Shown: positions 8,831 through 17,519 of the stretch, piece by piece
Layout: every line of letters starts with the position of its first letter
Numbering within the stretch: the first letter of the stretch is position 1
DNA from: Candidatus Panguiarchaeum symbiosum
GTDB taxonomy: Archaea > Asgardarchaeota > Njordarchaeia > Njordarchaeales > Panguiarchaeaceae
Reading direction: 5' to 3'
Assembly: GCA_024720975.1 (NCBI GenBank)
Contig: JANJXX010000001.1
Location: 1-63,397, forward strand
Length of the DNA: 63,397 nucleotides
Notes under the pieces: generated by a model
Told to the model about the DNA's origin: nothing
Database searches by the model: none
What the model saw: only the letters and a program-made list of their open reading frames with translations
Position numbers and translations under genes: made by a program

Positions 8831-9622
8831 TCAGTGTCCTCTCAAGTCAGAAATAATAAGCTGAGCTACCTTCCTGCCCGACAACAACATTCCACTGAAT
8901 ATTGGTCCCATCCTAGGACCTCCAAATAGCGCATTTACAGCCATACCTGCCACGTAAAGTCCAGGTAAAACACGGCAGGTTTTTTCTACGACGAATTTTT
9001 CTCCTTCTGGTGCCCACATAGATTTTTCTCCAAGAAGCTTTAAATTTGATTCCGGTATCTTCTTAGCAACCACATTAAGAATCTCAGCGTCATGTCCAGT
9101 AGCATCAACTACAGCCCTCGCTTTAAGCGCTATTGGATCTACGTGCAGACCTGCTATCGGTACGGCTGACCATATACATACAACGCCTTCTATTCTTAGC
9201 GGATTTTCCCTGTATATAATGTCCTCTACATCAACTCCTAGAAATATTTTTGCGCCTGAGTCACTTGCCGCAGACAAAAGCTTGCCAATCATCTGGACAG
9301 AATCAAGAATGAATACGCCATCACCTACTTTTTCATACCTTACTCCTATCTCATCAAGTATCTCGTTTGCAGGTGAGGCTACAACTAATTTGTGAAATAA
9401 ATTTCCACCGCCTCCCATTCCACCGCCAACAGTCACTCTTCTTTCTAGGACCAATGTTTTAAGTCCCGCCTTCGCTAAATAATACGCTGCCGTTAGTCCT
9501 GCAGGACCGGCGCCAACGATTATGACATCTGATTTCACGTAATTTATCCAATCCTCCATAGCGTGCTTTAATATGAGCCTGGTTATTTCTTCTTCAGGAA
9601 CATCTTTTAGCAATATCATCAC
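8831..9622 (-). CDS. thi4: Thi4 family thiazole synthase (sulfide-dependent archaeal type)
   Basis: Makes the thiazole moiety of thiamine from NAD and glycine; some archaeal relatives are annotated as ribose-1,5-bisphosphate isomerase. The dinucleotide motif GAGPAGLTAAYYLA (residues 37-50), ERRVTVGGGMGGGG and the C-terminal GMAVNALFGGPRMGPIF are hallmarks. At the position of the sacrificed cysteine of yeast Thi4 this protein has His160 in AGLHVDP, the catalytic, non-suicidal version that uses free sulfide. That agrees with an anaerobic, sulfidic thermophile. Two adjacent ATGs (9622, 9619) are possible starts. Length (263) is normal. Confidence 0.88.
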   Translation of the reverse strand: MMILLKDVPEEEITRLILKHAMEDWINYVKSDVIIVGAGPAGLTAAYYLAKAGLKTLVLERRVTVGGGMGGGGNLFHKLVVASPANEILDEIGVRYEKVGDGVFILDSVQMIGKLLSAASDSGAKIFLGVDVEDIIYRENPLRIEGVVCIWSAVPIAGLHVDPIALKARAVVDATGHDAEILNVVAKKIPESNLKLLGEKSMWAPEGEKFVVEKTCRVLPGLYVAGMAVNALFGGPRMGPIFSGMLLSGRKVAQLIISDLRGH

Positions 9623-9682
9623 CGAGGAGTTTGGAAATAAAAATAAAGAGTTAAGAACTGAGAATATAGATTTAAGTCCGTA

Positions 9683-9946
9683 CTATAACCTTCCCATTCT
9701 CACAATCTCTACGCTTATACCCTCTATTTCATTTAGGATACTTTCTATATCTTCAGCTAGTCCTTCTTTTTCTGGAACCTTCACTCTTAAAACGATCTTG
9801 TTAACACCATACGTAAACGGCTCGATCTTATAATCAACTAACTTTGCGTAGCCTGGCAGCCTCTTCTTTATTTCTTCAAGTGCACTGTTGAGGTCCACTT
9901 CATCACTATCGGGGTATACTTCTATAACGAATATGTTCTCCGCCAT
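9683..9946 (-). CDS. Translation elongation factor aEF-1B
   Basis: The 87-residue archaeal guanine-nucleotide exchange factor for EF-1alpha. It matches the whole family length, begins VIEVYPDSDEVDLNSALEEIKKRLP, and holds the typical IEPFTYGVNKI and VKVPEKEGLAEDIE stretches. The start ATG is preceded by GGTGG six bases upstream. It works in the cytosol in translation elongation. It sits close to Thi4 but the 60-bp gap with a separate start site leaves co-transcription open. Confidence 0.93.
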   Translation of the reverse strand: MAENIFVIEVYPDSDEVDLNSALEEIKKRLPGYAKLVDYKIEPFTYGVNKIVLRVKVPEKEGLAEDIESILNEIEGISVEIVRMGRL

Positions 9947-10000
9947 TTTTGACCACCAAGACTAACAAGAGATAATTTGAGTATAAAAGCATAGCTCGAA

Positions 10001-10435
10001 TTATTCGCCTTTTAGTCTTTTCTCTTTGATTACCAGATACTTATGAATTGTTTTGAAGGCACCGGACAGAAGCGTCCCAATGATATAAAGTAGTACTAGC
10101 AATTCCGCATACACGCTAATTGATACTCCTACTCCAAGTATTTGAATGTCTTTGATTCCTTGAAACCAAACCCACTGATAATACGAATATATCAAGGACT
10201 TAGCGAATGTCAGAGCAACGTCAACATAGCCTCCAAATGCATATGCCAGTCCAGTTGAAGCTGTAGCTGCTACACCCAGTAGTGCTATCAGACCTACGTC
10301 AAGACCTTGCAGTGCTATTTGCATTTCAAGAATCCTGCCTTGCTTCAGTGCGTCAAGGAGCGCTAGGGGTATTACCACCATTGAGAAGAATGCCCACAAC
10401 GTTGATGCTAAGCCGATAAGTTCCCTTTTAGCCAT
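10001..10435 (-). CDS. Small four-helix membrane protein, unknown
   Basis: 144 residues with about four hydrophobic segments and a basic C-terminus (IKEKRLKGE). I do not recognise the family. It starts with an ATG behind GAGGTGG and follows the next gene upstream with a 2-nt gap, so the two are one operon and probably one membrane complex. Nothing in the sequence suggests enzymatic residues. Confidence 0.6.
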   Translation of the reverse strand: MAKRELIGLASTLWAFFSMVVIPLALLDALKQGRILEMQIALQGLDVGLIALLGVAATASTGLAYAFGGYVDVALTFAKSLIYSYYQWVWFQGIKDIQILGVGVSISVYAELLVLLYIIGTLLSGAFKTIHKYLVIKEKRLKGE

Positions 10436-10437
10436 TG

Positions 10438-10845
10438 CTAACCACCTCTCACTGAAGTGAGCTCTCTTGATCTTATAGCCACTATCTCAAGACCGGATAC
10501 TATCTGTGCTACGTACATTATTACCTCCTTGTATGAAACATCTCCACTTATTGACAGCGCTATCTCTTGACTTTTGCTCTCACCCGGCTTAAGGGTAATT
10601 ACCGTTCCATTCCTAGCGACTAAATTTTTTGAGCTGTCGAATAATGATATAGTTACATTAACCTTAAGATCGAAAACGAAACCCCTGTGCGCTATTGATA
10701 TAGTAATGAATATATTACCTCCTTCAGACCTGGCGCTATAGTTTATGCTCATGGATTGGAAGTTGTAAACTATCGGTATGAAGAGTGCTGATGAAACTAA
10801 CCAGAAAAGGTAGGACAATATTTTGAGAATACGAAGACCTCTCAT
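10438..10845 (-). CDS. Membrane-anchored small beta-rich protein, unknown
   Basis: 135 residues: a basic start, one N-terminal hydrophobic anchor (residues 8-28), then a beta-sandwich-like extracytoplasmic segment (GGNIFITISIAHRGFVFDLKVNVTISL in pattern) and a second hydrophobic stretch near the C-terminus. GGTGA lies six bases before the ATG. First gene of a two-gene operon with the four-helix membrane protein. Function unknown; probably a secreted-domain partner held at the membrane. Confidence 0.55.
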   Translation of the reverse strand: MRGLRILKILSYLFWLVSSALFIPIVYNFQSMSINYSARSEGGNIFITISIAHRGFVFDLKVNVTISLFDSSKNLVARNGTVITLKPGESKSQEIALSISGDVSYKEVIMYVAQIVSGLEIVAIRSRELTSVRGG

Positions 10846-11034
10846 GAAAAATCACCATGAATTTATTGACGGCTATAAGTTCAAGATTTTATATCTTTTT
10901 TGAAGGAGCTATTATTACGCACTACAAATCATCTATGCCTCTATAACCGCCTAGAATATTATTAGGACATGTGTGTGAAAAGTTTATTCTCACTAACGCA
11001 CGAACTACAGGACGGCTGCGTTCTGCTATGCACG

Positions 11035-13503
11035 CTATGTAGTAAGCCTATACGTCTTTATTTCGTTGCCCCTCATTGAAAGAATAAACTTACCATTGCT
11101 ACATACTACAGGTTGTTTTGCATTTTCAAAATGGTCTGATTCCCAGACCTCTTTAACCGTACCCATCAAGCTAATGTTGATAGCATCTCTAGAATAGTTT
11201 ACCAGTCTGAGAGTTACACCTTGACCGGCGTCTGAAGGCTTAAGGTGTGCATAGATATCGTCACTGGATATTCTTAATAGTTGCTGTGTTATTGGTTCTA
11301 GCGTTACGTAATGAGTATTTACGGGAGTAATTAGTTCTTTCCACAATCTTAGGGCATAAATAGTCTTGCTTTGATCGCTCGATGCGATTGCTACCCTACA
11401 GTTAAGTGTTCCTTGATCTATGTAGTGGTTAGTAAAGTATTTCCATATTACCTTGTTTGCTCTGTAAAATATTTCATTGATCGCGCTACCACCAGTTCCT
11501 GCGCGTCGAATCCATTTTGGTAATCGCGATAGCATTTCGTAGTAAAGAACAGAGGGATACATTGGAGTTCTTAAGATAGATATTTGCAACTCTTCGCCGT
11601 TCTTAGAGAAACCGAATCTATTGTCTGTGGCTATAAGCGCTGAACCCCATTTTGCAGGCACGAGAACCCACCCGACGCTTGGGACTTCATACTTAGCCTT
11701 GTCAGCTTCAGATGCTTTCGTTGATGTTGGATCCAGCCTTTCCACGTAACCGTAGGGTGCTCCATAGATCGCATAATCCTCCGCTTGAGCTATTGGAATG
11801 ATGAGCTTTACGAATTTATGCTTGCATTTACTTTTTATTTTAAGTCTTATCTCGATCTTATCTTCGTCGGTTAGCACATAGTCAACGTCCATGAATATTC
11901 TCTGCCATGGGAAGCTAGTGTACTTCATTAATACTCTGACCGTTATTCGTACTGGTGTCAGCTCAATAACTTCAACACTAACTGCCTTGGGATGCTCGTA
12001 GACGGGTTTTTTCCTATCGTAGATGTATATTTCCCAGGCATCAAATATTCCGGCTGGAATGCCAGTTATGCTTCTTCTGGTTAAGTTAGGATCATCCTCA
12101 TAAACCCTTATTTCGATTGGTCTACTCAACAGTTTCTGTTTTAGCTTCTTATCAAATATTTGAACGATCAAACCTGTCTTCTTATCAATAAATAGGGCAT
12201 ATCTCTTGTTCTCAACGATAATTAATCTTCCGCGTTGAGATAGTTTCAATGTGCCGTTTGATCCATCATGCGGTTTGATTACCTTGTATCCAAATCCTGG
12301 TACGTTCTCCGCCATTATCGGTTTGGCTGTCTTCACATCCTCTACTATAATTGTTCGATCCCAGGGAAGCGTGTTCAGCACAAGTATGTTTTCGCCAGAT
12401 TCTTTGCTACCCATTGCCTTGGCTAATTCTGTTAGCACTTGTTTTCTCATCTGTCTTATCCTACTAAGGACTTTAATAAGCTGACAAAGATTTTCTTCAG
12501 CGACGTCTGCGGATAGTGTTCCCGCTAGAGTATCATGGAAATGCCTTTTTAGAACCTCCTTCCATAAATCTTCTAATTCTCTCGTAAATTCAATTTCTTT
12601 ACCATGCATTCGGAGAAATCCTAGCAAAACCTCTAAATTCAGCAGCTCTATTTCGGACTTCCTTATAAGATCTTTTAGCCTTAATTGCGTTGTGTATATT
12701 CCCCTATGGAACTCTAAATATAGCTCGTTATTCCACGTAGGTATTTTGTCAATGTACTTTTCCTCGATTTCTTTGAAAAAGTCTATTGCTTTCCCAATCT
12801 TTATCCAGCCACTCTCGCTTAATTTTTTCGCAATTTTTGCATCGTCATTTGTAGGTCCGCCGCCATGATCTCCACGACCATATAGAAATAGTATATAGGG
12901 TATCCCTTGCTTTTTCATTTGCTTCGCAAGTGCATTAATTACGCTTATCTCACTCAGGTTGGCATCATAAGGTGCTGGTGTGAGGTAAGCAAGCACTTCT
13001 GATCCATCGTCACCCCTCCACCTGAATACATTGTAGGGAAATTCTGTTGTATCATTCCAACTCAACTTTGTTGTTAGAAAATACTTTATTCCAACTGCTT
13101 GAAGTATTTTAGGTAATGTTATAGGAAATCCGAATGTGTCGGGTAGCCAGCATATATTGATATCAACGCCCAGCCTGCTTTTCGCGTACTTTTTGCCGAT
13201 AATAAACGATCGAAGTATTGACTCCCCTGTTGGTAGATTACAATCAAGTTCAACCCATGATCCCCCTACGACTTCCCAATTACCAGCGTGTATTGCCCTA
13301 AGAATCTCTTCATATAATCCTGGAGCCTCTTTTTCGATCCATTCGTAGAATATCATATTGCTCTGGGCATACGTTATTCCATATTTTTCTATTAGAGACA
13401 AAGCATTTTCGAATGTTTTCTGACACACACGTTTAATCTCGCCCTCCCTCCACAACCAGGCAACATCAATGTGACTATTTGACAATAAAACTGCTTTTTT
13501 CAA
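11035..13503 (-). CDS. Glycoside hydrolase family 38 alpha-mannosidase
   Basis: Retaining alpha-mannosidase acting on mannose-containing glycans. The metal-binding start NSHIDVAWLW, the nucleophile region WLPDTFGFPITLPKIL (Asp of PDTFG), KLSWNDTTEFPYNVFRWRG and GRGDHGGGPT are all present, followed by the long beta-sandwich C-terminal part; total about 822 residues. No signal peptide is visible, so it is cytosolic. I place the start at TTG 13503, giving MKKAVLLSNSHIDVAW with GGTGG five bases upstream; an in-frame TTG at 13527 lacks such a site. With the MFS carrier and GH2 enzyme nearby it probably takes part in turnover of imported or endogenous glycans. Confidence 0.9.
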   Translation of the reverse strand: MKKAVLLSNSHIDVAWLWREGEIKRVCQKTFENALSLIEKYGITYAQSNMIFYEWIEKEAPGLYEEILRAIHAGNWEVVGGSWVELDCNLPTGESILRSFIIGKKYAKSRLGVDINICWLPDTFGFPITLPKILQAVGIKYFLTTKLSWNDTTEFPYNVFRWRGDDGSEVLAYLTPAPYDANLSEISVINALAKQMKKQGIPYILFLYGRGDHGGGPTNDDAKIAKKLSESGWIKIGKAIDFFKEIEEKYIDKIPTWNNELYLEFHRGIYTTQLRLKDLIRKSEIELLNLEVLLGFLRMHGKEIEFTRELEDLWKEVLKRHFHDTLAGTLSADVAEENLCQLIKVLSRIRQMRKQVLTELAKAMGSKESGENILVLNTLPWDRTIIVEDVKTAKPIMAENVPGFGYKVIKPHDGSNGTLKLSQRGRLIIVENKRYALFIDKKTGLIVQIFDKKLKQKLLSRPIEIRVYEDDPNLTRRSITGIPAGIFDAWEIYIYDRKKPVYEHPKAVSVEVIELTPVRITVRVLMKYTSFPWQRIFMDVDYVLTDEDKIEIRLKIKSKCKHKFVKLIIPIAQAEDYAIYGAPYGYVERLDPTSTKASEADKAKYEVPSVGWVLVPAKWGSALIATDNRFGFSKNGEELQISILRTPMYPSVLYYEMLSRLPKWIRRAGTGGSAINEIFYRANKVIWKYFTNHYIDQGTLNCRVAIASSDQSKTIYALRLWKELITPVNTHYVTLEPITQQLLRISSDDIYAHLKPSDAGQGVTLRLVNYSRDAINISLMGTVKEVWESDHFENAKQPVVCSNGKFILSMRGNEIKTYRLTT

Positions 13504-13964
13504 AATCACCACCACTTTATAAGTCAACAGACATAATAATTCGACAATAATGATTATTTACAGCGAGCAATCACTGTACTTATTTGTTAGGTTACTATGG
13601 CATCTTGTTGTTTCAATTCTCCTGGGTATGAACTTCCTCCCAGTATCCATCTACTGTTGTTAGGTCATTGAGGCTACATCAGCAAACACTGCTGAAGCTG
13701 CCTGAAAAGATGTGTGTATTCCGGCCTCGAATGACAAAGCCACTGCTAGACGAGCCCACTTAACTCGACGGGAATACTTGCGCTAAGAATTTTTGCAAAC
13801 TTACTCGTTCCACCTTACCCTTAAACATTTCTGGTTTAACCAAGATGACTTAAACTTCTGCTAAGAGTCCAGTCTATTAAACTCAAGCAGCTAAAATTTA
13901 TAATTTACATTAGGAGACATAGAGAGCACAAACCCATACTACTAACCTTTGCTTGGTGCTACTA
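13504..13964. other. 461-bp gap between divergent genes; GC-richer island with an inverted repeat
   Basis: Holds the promoters of the mannosidase and of the ATPase-like gene. The middle (about 13655-13785) is richer in GC than the surroundings. There GTATTCC (13716-13722) and GGAATAC (13771-13777) form a 7-bp inverted repeat, and the minus strand is open for 40 codons ending at 13660 with plausible protein-like sequence but no good start. I cannot name it; a gene remnant or a structured RNA are both possible. Confidence 0.35.
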
Positions 13965-15143
13965 ATGTTGACAAACCTTTACGTTTCAAACTATGCTTTT
14001 GTCGATGATAAGGGACTTTCATTACAGCTTGATAGGATTAATATCATCCTAGGCTTCCCATCGATTAAGGAAACTCTGTTCATGGCTCCTTGTATTCTTG
14101 ATGGAATAATGTCGAATCTATCGGTTCACTATACAAGCCAGAGAGTCTTTGGTTCATTTGATGAGCTTGTTTATGATGGTACTGTGAGTAAGCCCACAAC
14201 GATATATCTGCACTTCGAAAAATTTCGACAACCCCTGCACGAGAGCTTCTATTCGATGCTACTGAGTGTGACGCCTTCGCTTCTTGATAAGTACTCGGAA
14301 GAGTTAAAAAGTATAGAAAAACTTGATCTGTACCTAGATATTCTGGGCGACAAAGTAAATTCTTTGCAGCTATCCATAAATGAACACATAACATTTAGTA
14401 TCATGAGACGCGAATCTGCATGGCTTTGGAAAATCGAAGTAGACGGTAAAGTCTTAGTGGAGAAGGATAACGTATTCCCTGCCATAAATTTTAACGCGCT
14501 TATGTTAGGAATTCGAAGCTCATTGCAATATTTTGATATCCGCTCGTGGTTGATTGATAGGTACCAATCTCTAAGCACGGACAGCCAAAGTTCTATAGTG
14601 GCTAGAAAGCTTATTAGTCTTTTCTCTGAGGTTGACAAAATTAAGAAAATAGGAGAATTTATGAAAAAAGCTTGCGGAACGGACATACGCTTAAGGTATA
14701 TCCCACCATCATCGCTGGGGATAGAATATAGATTGTCTAATTCTTGGAAAAAAACTAATTTCTATGACACAGACCTCATAGTTGCAATCCCAGCTTTAGC
14801 AACAATTTTTGGAAACAGCAAAGGCGGCACGATAATACTTAGTGAAATCTCGATATTGTCACCGAAAGTCCAGGAAGCTTTGTTCGAGCTGGCAAAAGAC
14901 GTTGTACTTACTGAAGATAAACAAATAATCTTCCTCACGAATTCACCTATACTGATCCAAAAACTAATTAAGGATAAAACTATGCAAAAATTCTCCAGAG
15001 TTTGGATTGTGTATCACGAAGATGGAAGAGCACAGGCAACATCACTAAAATTAGATGAGAACGGCCTGCATGCAGAAAAATATAAGGATAAACTCTATCA
15101 ATTTTGGACAGAGGACATTATAAAAGAACTTGTAGTTGATTGA
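13965..15143 (+). CDS. Degenerate AAA/OLD-like ATPase, unknown role
   Basis: The layout recalls SMC/RecF-type AAA_21 proteins: an N-terminal strand with a P-loop-like GFPSIKETLF at residues 31-40, a long middle insertion, and a C-terminal IILSEISILSPKVQEALFE (Walker B region) followed by IIFLTNSPILIQKLI, the switch segment usually reading THSP. The Walker A lacks GxxxxGK[ST] and the Walker B acidic pair is altered, so ATP hydrolysis is doubtful. The start ATG 13965 has GGTG at 13955-13958. It stands alone between the mannosidase promoter and the convergent MFS gene. Function unknown. Confidence 0.55.
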   Translation: MLTNLYVSNYAFVDDKGLSLQLDRINIILGFPSIKETLFMAPCILDGIMSNLSVHYTSQRVFGSFDELVYDGTVSKPTTIYLHFEKFRQPLHESFYSMLLSVTPSLLDKYSEELKSIEKLDLYLDILGDKVNSLQLSINEHITFSIMRRESAWLWKIEVDGKVLVEKDNVFPAINFNALMLGIRSSLQYFDIRSWLIDRYQSLSTDSQSSIVARKLISLFSEVDKIKKIGEFMKKACGTDIRLRYIPPSSLGIEYRLSNSWKKTNFYDTDLIVAIPALATIFGNSKGGTIILSEISILSPKVQEALFELAKDVVLTEDKQIIFLTNSPILIQKLIKDKTMQKFSRVWIVYHEDGRAQATSLKLDENGLHAEKYKDKLYQFWTEDIIKELVVD

Positions 15144-15163
15144 GTCTTAAAACTATTGCAAGC

Positions 15164-16513
15164 TTAACTTTCGCTTAGTCCTGTTGCACTTAACTTCTCA
15201 ACCTCCCGGAGAATTTCCTCATCTGGCCTTAATCTGTAACCAAATGCTAGCGTTAGTAGGAATAATATTATCCCAGGTACACCTATGCCTATTATTCCAG
15301 CGACCGGTTGTAACGCGGATCCATCTAGCAATCGATGGCATACTATATACCCTAGCCCTCCAATGATTGTCCCTGATACTTCACCCATGCTAGTTACGAA
15401 CTGGAATCCACTTGAGACAATACCTCTCTCGCCTTTAATTGCTGTATCACCAAGTCTTCCAAGAAATGTTGGCGCTATTGATGCAAAACAAAATATACCT
15501 GGGGAGATTATCCAATAAAATTGCATATCTTTGTATGAAACGCGAAAGACCGATGTTGCTACTATGCCCAGAATTGCTGTGATCAGCAAACCAGAAATTC
15601 CTATGACTGTTGTTTTCTTTCTTCCAATTCGATCTGCCACATAACCCCAAAATGGAGCCGTTCCACCTACTAGTAGCACAATTATGGCGGTTATGAATCC
15701 CGTCTCAGTTTGATGAATACCAAAGTCTCTCAGCATTACATATGGCCCTAAGTTGTATGCTAGCCCCCAGAGCGAAGCAAGAACGAACCATGTTATGCCC
15801 ATGTCACGCCTTAGCTTGCTAAACATGACCCGAGCTCCTGCGCCTATATGTTTCATTAGTTGCCTCCAGATGTGTTCTACCTTTCCTTTGCGTTCGGGAG
15901 GCATGTGTGGTAGTCCAAAGTAAAATGCTAAGCCAGCTATGATGAAGAGTACGGCTAGTATAGAGAAACCAAACAGTCCATACTCTGGTTTTCCACCTCC
16001 AAGCCTTGCAAAAAATGAGAATACAACTCCTGATAGAGCAATGCCAACTAGGCGACCATACATTAGGGACATATCAAAAACTCCCATGTATCTTGCCCTA
16101 TTCTCGTACCTGGTAAATCTTGATATTACCGCTAATGATGGGGTTACATTCAAAGATGACGCTATCCCATGAACTGCATGGCCAATCATTAGTATAAGAA
16201 GAAACACCCATGGGAGCCCGGTAAATGGGAATGCTAGCATGTATATGCATACAGAAATAGCGGCAGTTAGCGTTGATGATAAGAGAACTAACCTAGCATC
16301 CATGATGTCAGTGGCATAGCCGGTAGCGCCTGCTATTAGTCCCTCAACTGAAGAGAATGCTATTGCAAAAAGCATTAGTGCTTCCATACTAAATCCTAGA
16401 GCTTCTAGAACCATTATCGCTAAGAGAGCTGACATACCACACGCTATTCTGAATATGAATGTACCACAATATAACATCGGAAATACGCGCTTGGGTTGTG
16501 GATCCGTATCCAT
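15164..16513 (-). CDS. MFS transporter
   Basis: About 449 residues with twelve hydrophobic segments and the major-facilitator loop motif GYVADRIGRKKT between helices 8 and 9; a related GYATDIMDARL occurs between helices 2 and 3. The central cytosolic loop is basic and 30-40 residues long. Start ATG 16513 with GGTG upstream is favoured over a TTG five codons earlier. It lies 36 bp downstream of the HtrA gene in a run of minus-strand genes with two glycosidases. A sugar or oligosaccharide substrate is plausible from context but cannot be read from the sequence. Confidence 0.82.
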   Translation of the reverse strand: MDTDPQPKRVFPMLYCGTFIFRIACGMSALLAIMVLEALGFSMEALMLFAIAFSSVEGLIAGATGYATDIMDARLVLLSSTLTAAISVCIYMLAFPFTGLPWVFLLILMIGHAVHGIASSLNVTPSLAVISRFTRYENRARYMGVFDMSLMYGRLVGIALSGVVFSFFARLGGGKPEYGLFGFSILAVLFIIAGLAFYFGLPHMPPERKGKVEHIWRQLMKHIGAGARVMFSKLRRDMGITWFVLASLWGLAYNLGPYVMLRDFGIHQTETGFITAIIVLLVGGTAPFWGYVADRIGRKKTTVIGISGLLITAILGIVATSVFRVSYKDMQFYWIISPGIFCFASIAPTFLGRLGDTAIKGERGIVSSGFQFVTSMGEVSGTIIGGLGYIVCHRLLDGSALQPVAGIIGIGVPGIILFLLTLAFGYRLRPDEEILREVEKLSATGLSES

Positions 16514-16549
16514 AATCGCACCACTCAAAATTTAGATGAATTACAAGGC

Positions 16550-17488
16550 TTAGAAAATTGGAGGGGGTTCGAGCTCCACACCAACGGATCTTTTCTCTCT
16601 TCCTCTTATAAATTCCACCTCAATAGTTTCGCCTATCCTATGCATTCTCACTAAAGCTGACAGGTCATCCGCTGATCTAACCTCCGACTTGCCAACTCTG
16701 ATTATTATGTCTCCAGGTCTTAAGCCGCTTCTAGAAGCTGGTGAATGGGGAACTACCCTAACCACCAAAGCACCACTCAAAACACTGAAACCATACAAAG
16801 TAGCAATAGGCTTATTTATACTCGTGACGTATACCCCCAGCCAAGGAAGCACAACCCGGCCGAATTCCATTATATCCTTGTAAACTCTCATCGCTATGTT
16901 TATTGGTATTGCAAATCCTATTCCTTGCGCATAAGGAACTATTGCTGTGTTTACGCCTATAACTTCTCCATCAATAGTTGCTAACGGTCCCCCGGAGTTC
17001 CCCGGGTTTATAGCAGCATCCGTCTGAATCAGATTCTCTAGGGTAATATTGGGAGCTCTTATTGTCCTATTTAGAGCTGATATGACACCTAGAGTTACCG
17101 TTGGTTCGCCAAGCAGGCCGAGTGGATATCCAACTGCAACCACAAGTTGACCCACCTTAAGGTTGTCAGAATTGCCTAGTTTCACAGCTTTGTAGCCCCC
17201 GCCCTTTAGGTCAAGGATGGCTATGTCGAAGCGCGGATCACCACCTAATATTGTGGCATCCACAATTTCTCCGGTTGGTATTATAGCCTTCAAAATCTCA
17301 GCTTCAGCTATAACATGATAGTTAGTTATTACATGACCTTCCTCGTGGATTATAAATCCAGAGCCTATACCTCTCAATGGAACTGGTTCTAGGAAGAAGT
17401 CGTAGGTTATCCTTGCAGTTAGGACCGTAATGACACTTTCTTTTAAGTGGCTAACAGCTTTGGTTATTTTCTCTTGGAGCTCTTCCAT
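16550..17488 (-). CDS. HtrA/DegP-like serine protease with one PDZ domain
   Basis: 312 residues: trypsin-like domain with His58 (TNYHVI), Asp88 (RFDIAIL) and Ser165 (NPGNSGGPL) as catalytic triad, then a PDZ domain from about residue 212 (GVVVRVVPHSPASRSGLRPGDIII in pattern). No signal peptide or membrane anchor is present, unlike most bacterial HtrA, so a cytosolic quality-control protease is expected. The ATG at 17488 follows AGGTG by eight bases. The gene sits 31 bp after the GH2 gene and before the MFS gene, probably co-transcribed. Confidence 0.9.
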   Translation of the reverse strand: MEELQEKITKAVSHLKESVITVLTARITYDFFLEPVPLRGIGSGFIIHEEGHVITNYHVIAEAEILKAIIPTGEIVDATILGGDPRFDIAILDLKGGGYKAVKLGNSDNLKVGQLVVAVGYPLGLLGEPTVTLGVISALNRTIRAPNITLENLIQTDAAINPGNSGGPLATIDGEVIGVNTAIVPYAQGIGFAIPINIAMRVYKDIMEFGRVVLPWLGVYVTSINKPIATLYGFSVLSGALVVRVVPHSPASRSGLRPGDIIIRVGKSEVRSADDLSALVRMHRIGETIEVEFIRGREKRSVGVELEPPPIF

Positions 17489-17519
17489 GATTAAAACACC
17501 TGAATCTTGAAGGTAAAAT

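Noticed and set aside
13716-13777. tRNA-like fold suggested by 7-bp arms 62 nt apart
   Set aside because: No T-loop consensus, no D-arm pattern and too short; not a tRNA.
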